Source: a virus
DNA: 25,925 nt
Virus record (IMG/VR): IMGVR_UViG_3300028800_000289
Span: 1 to 25,925 of that record
Reading direction: 5' to 3' (one strand)
The position numbers and the translations under genes were made by a program. The notes under the pieces are model-generated. The model saw only the letters and a program-made list of their open reading frames with translations, ran no database searches and had not been told where the DNA came from. This document shows positions 13,823 to 21,291 of the stretch, piece by piece (position 1 is the stretch's first letter; each line of letters begins with the position of its first letter).

Positions 13823-13838
13823 GTCTTATACATAAGAC
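13823..13838. promoter_or_regulatory. perfect inverted repeat at a start codon (operator or promoter candidate)
   Basis: GTCTTAT and ATAAGAC are perfect inverted arms separated by two bases, ending one base from the minus-strand ATG at 13822. On the minus strand it includes TATAAG, similar to the other boxes. It could be an operator or a symmetric promoter element. Confidence 0.35.
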
Positions 13839-13868
13839 TTTGTCGGTAACAAGAAATGAAAACAAAGA

Positions 13869-14516
13869 TTACTTTGTGTAGTAATTGTTTGCAGATTTCC
13901 ACTCGTCGTTCATACGTTCAGGCATCCCAATGTCATCAAACGTGATAAGATGTACGTCAGGTGCTTTTTCGTGCTCAATTTGCACGTCATTGATGGATGG
14001 TGTAACGTTGTTGCCTTTACAAACACGTTGCAAAAGATAACAATGACTTTCATGCACGTCTGCGATTCCAGCCACAAGATTATCAATGCCTGTTGTCAAA
14101 GTGCCATTCGCCTTCATTGACTTTCGAAGCACTTCGCACACGCACAAAAATTCGAGTTCAAGTTTCAGCGATTTCTTTGCGAGGTCGTCAGGAGAAGGAA
14201 TTACATTGACGCTTGAGTTACTGAACACGATTTCAAGCGCAGTTTCAAGCTGCTTGTGCAAGTCAACGTTGTTCTCGTCACCAAGCCCAACGCTCTTCTC
14301 GGCGACTGCATCGATTTCAGGCAACACTTCTTCGTAAATTCTCTGAAAAAGTAGATGATTTCCGAAAAAGCTGTCACCCTTGCTGATCCAATGATGCGTC
14401 TGGTGCGTGAAGTAGAGCGCACGTAGCCAAGTGAGCAACACTGAAAGTTCAGGCCTGCTCACGCATTCCCACTCGGTGAGCAGGTGTTGAATTTGTAGCG
14501 TGCATTCGTTATTCAT
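13869..14516 (-). CDS. Dps-like ferritin-family protein
   Basis: The 215-residue protein contains a four-helix Dps signature: THQTHHWISKGDSFFGNHLL and YEEVLPEIDAVAEKSVGLG. The candidate ferroxidase ligands H42, H54, D69 and E73 have spacings of 12, 15 and 4 residues, the same as His51, His63, Asp78 and Glu82 of E. coli Dps. The family forms dodecameric shells that oxidise and store iron and can protect DNA from peroxide. The C-terminal 50-60 residues extend beyond the usual Dps length and end in a polar tail. The gene overlaps the next minus-strand gene by 4 bp (ATGA), linking it to the large HEAT/zinc protein. Assembly and DNA binding cannot be judged from sequence. Confidence 0.82.
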   Translation of the reverse strand: MNNECTLQIQHLLTEWECVSRPELSVLLTWLRALYFTHQTHHWISKGDSFFGNHLLFQRIYEEVLPEIDAVAEKSVGLGDENNVDLHKQLETALEIVFSNSSVNVIPSPDDLAKKSLKLELEFLCVCEVLRKSMKANGTLTTGIDNLVAGIADVHESHCYLLQRVCKGNNVTPSINDVQIEHEKAPDVHLITFDDIGMPERMNDEWKSANNYYTK

Positions 14517-16204
14517 GAAAATTTCCTTGGTGTGGCTTTCCCTGAGCTGTCTCGCATTCGCAGCAAACGATCCATACGTGAGTCAGCAGCTGACATGGGC
14601 TTTTCGTTCATAGCGTTTAGTTCGTCTTTGCGTTCATCGTAATATTTCATCCACACGCCGGCAGGAATGTGTATTTCACCATTGTCATCAGCCTTTTGTA
14701 AGCTTCGCTTTGCACGAGCGAGTTCTTTTAGGTCTCCTGCGTTTTTGATCGCGTCGATGAAAGGTTTATTTTCAGGTTGCTCAGCAATTTTTGTCCAACG
14801 ATCTTGTTGTTGTTCGGGCGTCTCAACGTTGTCCCAATCGTCGCTTTCCTTTATGATCACGCTGTCAATGAGCGCGTCGATGTTTTCCATGACATCATGA
14901 TCGTACGTTGCGTCAGGTGCAAGGCACGTACAATTAAAACTATCATTTCCACATTGTGGACACGTATCGTCAAAGTTTTCTTCTTCTTTGTCCCATGACA
15001 ACATCGCTTCGTGTCCACTTGAAAACGGTTTGTCATCACTTTTTTCTCTCACAATGCTCTCACCCAAGTCACCGACGTCAATGCCATGTCGAGCGTCGTC
15101 TGCGAGAGGCCCAGCATATACGCTTATAAATGCGTCATGCTCAACGTGTTTCTTCTGAAACGTAACTCTAAACGTGTCGTCAACGCTCAGCACGTCGCCG
15201 CTATACGGTGAAACGTCCACGCTATAACCCGCTTTGTTCAACGCGCTTACAGCTTCCTGGGAGTTCGTGATGTCGTCGCCGGGAGCAGATTTGTCAAGCC
15301 AACATTTGATCTCGCCGGTGTTCTTCTCTCGACTTGAGACTTTGTAACCAAGCGTTCCCATGACTGCGATCAATTGCTTCATCAACGAAATCGCCTTCAT
15401 CGAGCGTGCAGGCTTTACTTTTTCGTCAACGCGCTTGCTTTCGCTCAGAACTCGTCGTGGCTCTCTGAACACGTCCTCTTCAAGTGCCAAGTCTTCACGC
15501 TTCTCGATCAAGTCCATCAGTTTTTTATAAAGCTTCTCTCGATCGATCTCAACGCCACTTGTTGCTTTCGTTGCGTTGCAGTAGTTGTTACAGGCACCGC
15601 GTTCCCATGAGTATTCAACGTTACCGTCATAGTCCTCAAGTAGCTTGAACGCCAGCGTCTCGTACCACTGGTCTGACAGTTCTGGAAATTGTTGCTGTTT
15701 CCCGGGATCACCAATTCGCTTGTCAGAGTGAAGCTCAAGTGTCTCTTCGCTGTCACCGTCTTCGAGCGTTGGCTCGTCAAGCAACCGCGTCAAGTAAGTA
15801 GATCGCATTTGGTCGTCTGAGGGCCACATTGACAAAGCTTCTTTTAATGACTTCATGCTGACGCGTTCAGCGGCTGCGCATCTGACGGCGGGAGACTTGT
15901 CTTTCAACATGTTGTCCAAAAACTTCTCGGGCACCAATCGAGTCGCAAGCTTTCGAACGTGCTCGTCGCTGTGCTTCAGGCACTCAACAAACAATGAAAC
16001 TTTGACACTCGGTGCTTTACCAACGTGCGTGAGCTCGTTCATGTCGAGCATGTAATTCGCGCTCTCTGCGACAGCCCGTGGCACGTAGCCTCGAATGCAG
16101 CTACCAAACGATCGTTTTACCTCTTCACAAAATAACGTTGATAGCTTGTTTTCGTTGCGTACGTTGTTCACAATGTTCTCCAGATGTGAAAGCTTTAGCT
16201 TCAT
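14513..16204 (-). CDS. large leader-bearing protein with HEAT-like repeats and zinc knuckle
   Basis: I place the start at the ATG at 16204 (563 residues). That gives a leader, MKLKLSHLENIVNNVRNE, nearly identical in pattern to those at 17267 and 18631, with Glu at position 18 in all three. Upstream of it the open frame encodes an unlikely hydrophobic stretch. HEAT-like helices follow (HVRKLATRLVPEKFLDN and SPAVRCAAAERVS). A long, charged middle part comes next, then a CPQCGNDSFNCTC knuckle (C-x2-C-x6-C-x-C) near the last quarter, and a helical C-terminus. I infer a capsid-internal or virion protein. A TATAAT box lies 15 nt upstream. Its end overlaps the Dps-like gene start. Confidence 0.75.
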   Translation of the reverse strand: MKLKLSHLENIVNNVRNENKLSTLFCEEVKRSFGSCIRGYVPRAVAESANYMLDMNELTHVGKAPSVKVSLFVECLKHSDEHVRKLATRLVPEKFLDNMLKDKSPAVRCAAAERVSMKSLKEALSMWPSDDQMRSTYLTRLLDEPTLEDGDSEETLELHSDKRIGDPGKQQQFPELSDQWYETLAFKLLEDYDGNVEYSWERGACNNYCNATKATSGVEIDREKLYKKLMDLIEKREDLALEEDVFREPRRVLSESKRVDEKVKPARSMKAISLMKQLIAVMGTLGYKVSSREKNTGEIKCWLDKSAPGDDITNSQEAVSALNKAGYSVDVSPYSGDVLSVDDTFRVTFQKKHVEHDAFISVYAGPLADDARHGIDVGDLGESIVREKSDDKPFSSGHEAMLSWDKEEENFDDTCPQCGNDSFNCTCLAPDATYDHDVMENIDALIDSVIIKESDDWDNVETPEQQQDRWTKIAEQPENKPFIDAIKNAGDLKELARAKRSLQKADDNGEIHIPAGVWMKYYDERKDELNAMNEKPMSAADSRMDRLLRMRDSSGKATPRKFS

Positions 16205-16219
16205 AGTTCTACAAACATA

Positions 16220-16225
16220 ATTATA
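16220..16225 (-). promoter_or_regulatory. TATAAT box 15 nt before the 16204 start
   Basis: On the minus strand TATAAT is followed by 15 bases and then the ATG at 16204. This would give a leader of under 10 nt without a clear ribosome site. It also supports 16204 as the true start, because the longer open frame would begin upstream of the box. Confidence 0.4.
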
Positions 16226-16290
16226 TGTCTCACGCCATCTGGAAATCAAAAATATTGTAATGTGTAAGTGTAATTCTTTGAAGAAAGTGA

Positions 16291-16296
16291 TATACT
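16291..16296 (+). promoter_or_regulatory. TATACT box 6 nt before the 16303 start
   Basis: TATACT is separated from the ATG at 16303 by exactly six bases, the same spacing as at 3759 and 19615. It faces away from the box at 16220, so the gap between 16204 and 16303 holds a divergent pair. Confidence 0.4.
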
Positions 16297-16302
16297 TTTT
16301 GT

Positions 16303-16548
16303 ATGTCAAACAAAACATTTCGAAAGTTACCAATTGTCACGTTCGACAACACTCACTGCGACGAAACGTGTCCACAATTAAAAGGCTTTGCAACAAAGTG
16401 TAAGATTGATGATAGCGTTTTGACAGTTGAAATTGTAGTTCTTGGCTCAGACAAGGTGATAAACATGTTTCTTCGCACTGAAGAGTGTAAACGCGAAGAA
16501 AAAAAATATCGAGAAATTATTGATTTCGATCCAACTTTTATTGGGTGA
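16303..16548 (+). CDS. small hypothetical protein with three Cys
   Basis: The 81-residue protein has a beta-rich N-terminal part with Cys at 19, 23 and 33 and a central strand (VLTVEIVVLGS). The rest is a charged helix (EECKREEKKYREI). The Cys spacing is compatible with metal binding but is not a standard zinc motif. It begins the plus-strand run that reaches the GNAT gene. No family is recognised. Confidence 0.6.
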   Translation: MSNKTFRKLPIVTFDNTHCDETCPQLKGFATKCKIDDSVLTVEIVVLGSDKVINMFLRTEECKREEKKYREIIDFDPTFIG

Positions 16549-16551
16549 AAC

Positions 16552-16767
16552 ATGGCATTGCCAAGCGGTTCAACGTGGAGATTTTCAAACCTTCCTGGAA
16601 AAACTGAAGTCACTCGTCATCATGACAATCGTGAGACTGCGAACGTCGAGGTTGATGGTGATTACATTTTCATCACGTCAGTGTCACTCGATGGACGTGC
16701 AAGTCACGTGTCAGTACCTGTGTCGACAATGGTGAATTTACTTGCGGTTGCAGGTAAGATTAAATGA
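16552..16767 (+). CDS. small hypothetical protein (71 aa)
   Basis: This 71-residue, mostly beta protein (ANVEVDGDYIFITSVSLDG) ends in a short helix. It begins 3 nt after the previous stop with a weak GGGTG site. Its stop overlaps the next ATG at 16764 (ATGA). There is no membrane span or metal motif. Compact beta proteins of this size are typical of phage accessory regions; the function is unknown. Confidence 0.6.
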   Translation: MALPSGSTWRFSNLPGKTEVTRHHDNRETANVEVDGDYIFITSVSLDGRASHVSVPVSTMVNLLAVAGKIK

Positions 16768-16937
16768 AAATTACAACACACGAACAGTATTACAATTTGT
16801 TAGGAATTGTTGAGAACTTGTGTTCGCTTACACATCTTTCTCCGGTAGAAGCTGAACAACTCGACAAATTGTCATTGAGCGTAGAAGAATACGAAAAATT
16901 ACATTTTTCAATCGATGACACCGCACATCGTCAATAG
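16764..16937 (+). CDS. small hypothetical protein (57 aa)
   Basis: A 57-residue helical frame overlaps both neighbours: its ATG overlaps the previous stop (ATGA), and its end overlaps the start of the GNAT gene by 23 bp. It reads MKITTHEQYYNLLGIVENL and continues with Leu/Glu-rich helices, as in small regulatory or adaptor proteins. Coupled translation on both sides is the main support. Confidence 0.6.
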   Translation: MKITTHEQYYNLLGIVENLCSLTHLSPVEAEQLDKLSLSVEEYEKLHFSIDDTAHRQ

Positions 16938-17259
16938 ACACCGTTCAATTCTCATCGAGTGGTTCGACGGGAGCAAAGAAGTGGGACACGTCGAAATGTG
17001 CATTGATGAACGCCCAGTTGAGACGTTCTATGAGACACACTCGTTTCTTGACGAAGAGCATAGAAACAAGGGCTACGGCGTCATGATGTATAATAAGGCT
17101 TTTGAAATAGCGGAACTACTTCGTGTGACAGTCAAATCGTCGCTCGTGCCGTCAGACGATGTTTTACGCGTCTGGAACTCACGTTCGTTGAACAAAAAGT
17201 GGAACATATGTTATCTTAACAATCGATACGTCGTGTGTGGGCGACGGGAGCCTACTTAA
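16915..17259 (+). CDS. GNAT-family N-acetyltransferase-like protein
   Basis: The 114-residue protein has a GNAT core. A beta strand ends in YETHSFLDEEHRNKGYGVMM, where R-N-K-G-Y-G corresponds to the acetyl-CoA pyrophosphate-binding motif A (Q/R-x-x-G-x-G/A), followed by a long helix (YNKAFEIAELL). A later strand and helix contain DVLRVWNSRSLNKKW, similar to the C-terminal region of GNAT enzymes. The length is short for the family, so the N-terminal part may be reduced. It would transfer an acetyl group to an amine of an unknown target. The start overlaps the previous gene. Confidence 0.7.
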   Translation: MTPHIVNRHRSILIEWFDGSKEVGHVEMCIDERPVETFYETHSFLDEEHRNKGYGVMMYNKAFEIAELLRVTVKSSLVPSDDVLRVWNSRSLNKKWNICYLNNRYVVCGRREPT

Positions 17260-17266
17260 TCTCAAC

Positions 17267-17551
17267 ATGAAGCTAAAGCTGTCAGAACTAAGAGAAATCG
17301 TGAAACAAACACTGAACGAGCGTGCACACACAGGAACGTACACGCTTCTCGACAAGTTTAACCCACACATGCACACCGTTGACGACGTGTACCACGCCCT
17401 GATGAACGAGTTTTATGCAGTCGCTTCAGAGCTCGAAGTGAAGTCAGCGACAGATCCAGAGTTTGTGAGCTACGCAAAGGACATGATGCGTGGAAACGTG
17501 CCACAGGATGTGGTAGACGTTGTGATGAAACGCTTGACGAACAAAAAGTGA
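17267..17551 (+). CDS. leader-bearing helical protein
   Basis: I start this gene at the ATG at 17267 (94 residues), because that places the leader MKLKLSELREIVKQTLNERA at the N-terminus, as in the proteins at 16204 and 18631. An earlier GTG at 17237 in the same frame overlaps the GNAT end. The leader ends L-N-E/R at position 18. The remaining part is a helical domain (TVDDVYHALMNEFYAVASE and DVVDVVMKRLTNKK) rich in acidic and aromatic residues. No family is recognised. Capsid targeting is inferred from the leader only. Confidence 0.7.
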   Translation: MKLKLSELREIVKQTLNERAHTGTYTLLDKFNPHMHTVDDVYHALMNEFYAVASELEVKSATDPEFVSYAKDMMRGNVPQDVVDVVMKRLTNKK

Positions 17552-17554
17552 AAT

Positions 17555-18046
17555 ATGAAAAGACAAATTGAGATTGAACAAGAAGAACTGCTACGAGACT
17601 TGATCAAAGAAACGATCATTCTCGAGAAGATGGCTTATGATCGTGAACACTTCATTGACAAGATGGATGAATACTTGACGGGTGCGATCAGAGAATTCTA
17701 TAAGGCACGTTTGGCGGAGAAATATTTCTCCTGTCGAAACCAAGACGTTAATCACTGGTACGTTGAAGTTCATCGACTTTTGACTTCGTTTGAAGAGGCG
17801 TATCGACACAAAATTAAAGGATTTTCAGACAAAGACAAGGCATTCAAGTCTGCGAAAGCAGACATCGTTGGAATTTCTGACGAGCGTAAGCGACTGGCAA
17901 CGTCAATCATCATTGATGACTATGACATTGATGAACTGAACGTTCAAATAACAGACGATGATACAAGAGACTTTTGGGAATTAGTCGACAATGTGCTCGA
18001 CGGAAAGCGAAAGCTCGTCACGAGGTATCTGTTAGATCGCAAGTGA
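17555..18046 (+). CDS. leader-bearing helical protein, paralogue of the gene at 1350
   Basis: The 163-residue protein shares TGAIREFYKARLAEK, the patterns D-NHWY-EV and DTRDFWELVDN with the protein at 1350. Its N-terminus (residues 1-25, ending IILEKM) is longer and more acidic but has the same amphipathic character and an I-L-E/K step. The copies are about 16 kb apart, next to different genes, and well diverged at the protein level outside these blocks. The C-terminal ten residues are basic. It starts 3 nt after the previous stop. The function is unknown, and packaging is inferred only from the leader. Confidence 0.7.
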   Translation: MKRQIEIEQEELLRDLIKETIILEKMAYDREHFIDKMDEYLTGAIREFYKARLAEKYFSCRNQDVNHWYVEVHRLLTSFEEAYRHKIKGFSDKDKAFKSAKADIVGISDERKRLATSIIIDDYDIDELNVQITDDDTRDFWELVDNVLDGKRKLVTRYLLDRK

Positions 18047-18631
18047 TTATAATATCGTCCATTCACCGTTTTGCGAATTTAGTGTTGCTATCTTTTTTGC
18101 TGTTATTGGTTTTGTGGCCCAGTGTTCGTGTGTCTCAGGTGCATCAGGAACTTGTCCTTTCAACGCACGAATTGCTGAGTGTTTCGATTCAGGAGGGGCG
18201 CGCAACAAATCTTTTGGCCATCCTTCTTCTTCTGCATAATCCATGAATTTACCAACATCGAACGTTGAACCGTATTCATTATCAGGAGACGAGGGAGCGT
18301 CAAGAAAATTTTCTTCAACGTCAACTTCACCTGGAAGTTTGTTCGTCGCATAGACGTAGAGCGTGTCTGACTTGTTTATGGATCCTCCAAGCGCATCAAG
18401 CGCGTAGTCAATGCTTGGTGCCCAACTAACACGTGGCGTAAAATCGTCTTCAATTGTAAATCCGTGCGGTCCCGACATTGGAAAGCGGGGCGTTCGTGGC
18501 GTGAACGTAAACTCTTTTCCAAGATCGGTTGCTGACACATGATACCAATTAAATCCGCCAAAGTGTGGGTTAATGGCTTCATGAAGAGCTTTTCTGATTA
18601 TCGTGCGAAGTTCACTAAGTCGTAAACGCAT
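18047..18631 (-). CDS. leader-bearing protein, possible ADP-ribosyltransferase-like fold
   Basis: Residues 1-20 are the shared leader (MRLRLSELRTIIRKALHEAI), with L-H-E/A at positions 16-19 exactly matching the T4 protease rule. The following domain opens with NWYHVSATDLG (H31, S33), then VSWAPSIDYALDAL (68-81), then TLYVYATN (90-97). The late block DAPETHEHWATKPITAKKI contains Glu residues. This order of His, Ser/Thr-rich strand and Glu is reminiscent of compact ADP-ribosyltransferase folds such as rifampin ADP-ribosyltransferase, but the resemblance is weak. The T4 precedent is Alt, a capsid-packaged ADP-ribosyltransferase injected with DNA. It runs convergent to the gene at 17555 with adjoining stops. 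Confidence 0.6.
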   Translation of the reverse strand: MRLRLSELRTIIRKALHEAINPHFGGFNWYHVSATDLGKEFTFTPRTPRFPMSGPHGFTIEDDFTPRVSWAPSIDYALDALGGSINKSDTLYVYATNKLPGEVDVEENFLDAPSSPDNEYGSTFDVGKFMDYAEEEGWPKDLLRAPPESKHSAIRALKGQVPDAPETHEHWATKPITAKKIATLNSQNGEWTIL

Positions 18632-18642
18632 GTCAATAACTA

Positions 18643-19608
18643 TTATCGTTGTTGAATGCCTTCAATGCAGTTGAAGCAGTACACGAAATCGTCAACGTTG
18701 AAATCTGAAATTCCGTGTTTCGCTAACGTTCGCATGATCTCAAGTTTATTAGTCTTGGGAGAAAACTTTGACATTTGATTGTCAATCTGCGTCTGTTGTT
18801 GTAAGGACAAAGTGTTATCACCGAGGTACACCAAACGATAGTTTCTTTTGATGATGTCTACACCCTCAAGAACTTTTTTGTACGTCTTTTGTTTTCCTAA
18901 ATTTACTTGAGAATAATCAAATATATGTTGAATTAAAACGTCTGTATCTGTTCCTAACATCGGAAAACATTTCGCCGCTGTTTTAAACCCAACGCCTCCT
19001 ATCGAAGGAATATTGTCTCCGCCTATGGGTTCTCCAACTATCGCCTTCGCAACCGCCCAATTTCTTGCCGAAATTCTGAACTCGTCAAACACTTGTTCAG
19101 CAAGAATGAATGTCTTCTTATGAAAGCTATAAATACGTGTCTTTGCGTCTAACAATTGATAAAAGTCTTTATCGCTCGACGCAACGACTTTGTTGACTTC
19201 GTTGAACTTGTTCTTGCACAAATACGCTACGACGTCGTCGCCCTCGCAGTCAGGAACGTACAGTTGACAAACGGGAACGTGTTTTAAAATACCAATAAGC
19301 TCAGCTGTTTGAAAAGAACGATTTTCATTACTTTCCGGGATATCAGATCCATAAAATCGATTAAGTTTTTCTGGAGCACGTCCCATCTTGTATTCTTTGA
19401 ATATCTTACGACGTTTAGTGCTTCCACCACTCTCCCAACAAATGTAGACTTGTTTGGGTTGAATTTCGTTGACGAGCTTTCGAAGTGTCTTTAAAAAGCC
19501 AATAGTCCCACCCATTTGTTGCCCATTTGAATTTAATTGTGGATAAACTGCCCACGCGCGTGTAAAACAGTTAAGAGCATCAATTATTAAGATCGGACGA
19601 TCATTCAT
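18643..19608 (-). CDS. rnh: 5'-3' exonuclease / RNase H of the T4 type (FEN-like)
   Basis: The protein (321 residues from the ATG at 19608) is a flap-endonuclease-family nuclease that removes RNA primers and 5' flaps during lagging-strand synthesis. Metal-binding motifs are IIDALNCF (D10), PDCEGDDVVAYL (E122, D124, D125) and VVASSDKDFYQLL (D146, D148). GDNIPSIGGVGFKTAAK (197-213) holds D198 and the helix-three-turn-helix that grips DNA. The length is close to T4 RNase H (305). The start at 19608 was chosen over the upstream ATG at 19632 because of the TATAAT box 6 nt before it and the direct fit of the first strand. It diverges from a homing endonuclease gene. Confidence 0.92.
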   Translation of the reverse strand: MNDRPILIIDALNCFTRAWAVYPQLNSNGQQMGGTIGFLKTLRKLVNEIQPKQVYICWESGGSTKRRKIFKEYKMGRAPEKLNRFYGSDIPESNENRSFQTAELIGILKHVPVCQLYVPDCEGDDVVAYLCKNKFNEVNKVVASSDKDFYQLLDAKTRIYSFHKKTFILAEQVFDEFRISARNWAVAKAIVGEPIGGDNIPSIGGVGFKTAAKCFPMLGTDTDVLIQHIFDYSQVNLGKQKTYKKVLEGVDIIKRNYRLVYLGDNTLSLQQQTQIDNQMSKFSPKTNKLEIMRTLAKHGISDFNVDDFVYCFNCIEGIQQR

Positions 19609-19613
19609 AGATT

Positions 19614-19623
19614 GATTATAATC
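19614..19623. promoter_or_regulatory. palindromic GATTATAATC between divergent genes
   Basis: The 10-bp palindrome reads TATAAT in both directions. Minus-strand TATAAT (19615-19620) is six bases from the ATG at 19608, and plus-strand TATAAT (19617-19622) is ten bases from the ATG at 19633. One symmetric element could serve both the exonuclease and the endonuclease gene. Confidence 0.45.
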
Positions 19624-19632
19624 AATAATCAT

Positions 19633-21291
19633 ATGGGTGCAAAAATTATCTTACAACAAAATATAATTGATGAAATTTGTGATTTTTGGGAAAAGAATGG
19701 GTTTTGTCAAGGATATACATTTTCAACACTTACAAAAAAGTACAATATATCACATTATATGTTGCTACAGATTTTGTGTTCAAATTTTGGAAAAAATTTT
19801 AAAAAAGATGCACCAAAACGTAAAAAGCCAATTACAAACGTCGAACAAAACATAATTGATGAAGTTTGTAGATTGTATCACACGGGAGCGTCGTCTGTTG
19901 ACATAGCAACAAAACTAAATGTTGATCGTCGTGTTGTTTTTAAAATTTTAAAAAGTTGTTTATCTGATGATGAATATAAAACGTGTGCAAAACTTGCCAT
20001 AAAAGCATGCGGTGCAAAAGCAGGAAAGAAAACAAAAGGCATTAAAACTGGCCCAAATCCGGATCCTATTCGGGCAGCAAAAATTAGCAAAGCAAACAAA
20101 GGACGTCCTGTTTCAAAAGAACATCGCGAGAAGCTTAGCAATGCTCTTAAGGGACATGAAATATCTGACGAACAACGTCAACAAATAAGTGCAACAGTAA
20201 AAAAGTTATGGGAAACAGGACATTATAATAATCGTAAAAAGCCAAGAAGAACAAAGAAAATAAAACTTCCTAAAGTAGATCGACGTAGAAAAATAATCGA
20301 TCAAAGTATCATTGTCGAAATGTGTAATTTGTTTCGTGATTGTGTATCAATCAAAGAACTTCGTGAAATGTTCAAGCTTAGTCGTAATAAAATTACGGCA
20401 ATTTTGCGAAAAGAATTGGGTGATGAATATAAAGAATGTGCAGAACGCGTCATTCGATCATGTTCAAGAAAAGGTTGGAATAAACATCCAATACGTGAAT
20501 GTAATATTTCACCAGAAAAATTACGTATAAGAAATAAGAAAATCAGTGAAGCAAACAAAGGTCATTTGTTGTCTGACGAACAAAAGGAGAAAATAAGCAT
20601 TGGCGTGAAGAAAACGTATGCAACGTTCGATGATGAAAAAAAGAAAAACATGGCCATTCACGTAGTCGAAACAAAACGTAAGAATGGTTATTTTGAAATT
20701 CACGCCAAACGTCACTCAGCGTGGATGAAAGAAAATTGTCCGAACAGAGGTAAAAAAGCAAGCGCAGAAACTCGTCGCTTGCAAAGCGAAGCAAAACAGC
20801 GATTTTTTGCGAACGGTGGAAAACCATCGCAACTTGGACGAAAAAGAACTCCTGAAGAATGTGAAAAAATGAGTTTGACAACTAAGAAAATGTGGGCAGA
20901 CGGAAAATTCAGTTATGGAAATGGCAACGTCTTTCGCAGCAAACTTGAGATTTCAGTCTACGAAGAATTTCTAAAACGTTTCCCTGATGCGCAACACAGT
21001 TTTCCAATCGCGACATTTGAACGAACGTATTCTTTTGACGTTTATGTGCCATCGTTAAATTTGCTTGTTGAAGTCAACGGTGATTATTGGCATTTTAATC
21101 CCGTTATGTACGAAGCAAAACACTTTGACAAGTATCGAAACGTTCACGCACAAGACGTTTGGGACGCAGATTTAAAGAAACACGGCGCAGTTCAAGAAAT
21201 GGGATACAAGACTGCGATAATGTGGGAGTTTGACATAAACGAAATTGGTTTTGAACAAAGTGTGAATGATTTAATAAACGAACATCTCTAA
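19633..21291 (+). CDS. free-standing homing endonuclease: HTH repeats, NUMOD3 repeats, VSR-like nuclease domain
   Basis: The 552-residue protein is modular. Three helix-turn-helix-like repeats lie at about residues 10-55, 73-125 and 222-275. Several NUMOD3-type DNA-binding motifs follow the pattern ISKANKGRPVSKEHREKLS (near 151, 305 and 370-420). The C-terminal 120 residues form a PD-(D/E)xK/VSR-like nuclease: E439, SFDVYVPSLNLLVEVNGDYWH with D469, E480, D484 and H487, then a Lys-rich helix and WEFDIN. This matches the EDxHD group of phage homing endonucleases. It is notably AT-rich and diverges from the exonuclease gene, as expected for a mobile intergenic endonuclease. I chose ATG 19633 over the TTG at 19612, which lies upstream of the promoter-like box. 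It overlaps the next gene by 21 bp, tail to tail. Confidence 0.85.
   Translation: MGAKIILQQNIIDEICDFWEKNGFCQGYTFSTLTKKYNISHYMLLQILCSNFGKNFKKDAPKRKKPITNVEQNIIDEVCRLYHTGASSVDIATKLNVDRRVVFKILKSCLSDDEYKTCAKLAIKACGAKAGKKTKGIKTGPNPDPIRAAKISKANKGRPVSKEHREKLSNALKGHEISDEQRQQISATVKKLWETGHYNNRKKPRRTKKIKLPKVDRRRKIIDQSIIVEMCNLFRDCVSIKELREMFKLSRNKITAILRKELGDEYKECAERVIRSCSRKGWNKHPIRECNISPEKLRIRNKKISEANKGHLLSDEQKEKISIGVKKTYATFDDEKKKNMAIHVVETKRKNGYFEIHAKRHSAWMKENCPNRGKKASAETRRLQSEAKQRFFANGGKPSQLGRKRTPEECEKMSLTTKKMWADGKFSYGNGNVFRSKLEISVYEEFLKRFPDAQHSFPIATFERTYSFDVYVPSLNLLVEVNGDYWHFNPVMYEAKHFDKYRNVHAQDVWDADLKKHGAVQEMGYKTAIMWEFDINEIGFEQSVNDLINEHL

Noticed and set aside
16205-16333. Longer N-terminus of the large minus-strand protein
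   Set aside because: It would hide the shared leader, begins upstream of a TATAAT box, and encodes an unlikely hydrophobic and aromatic stretch that is antisense to the start of the gene at 16303.
18045-18054. GATTATAATA sequence at the convergent gene ends as another promoter
   Set aside because: No start codon follows at a sensible distance in either direction, so it is probably an AT-rich coincidence around the stop codons.
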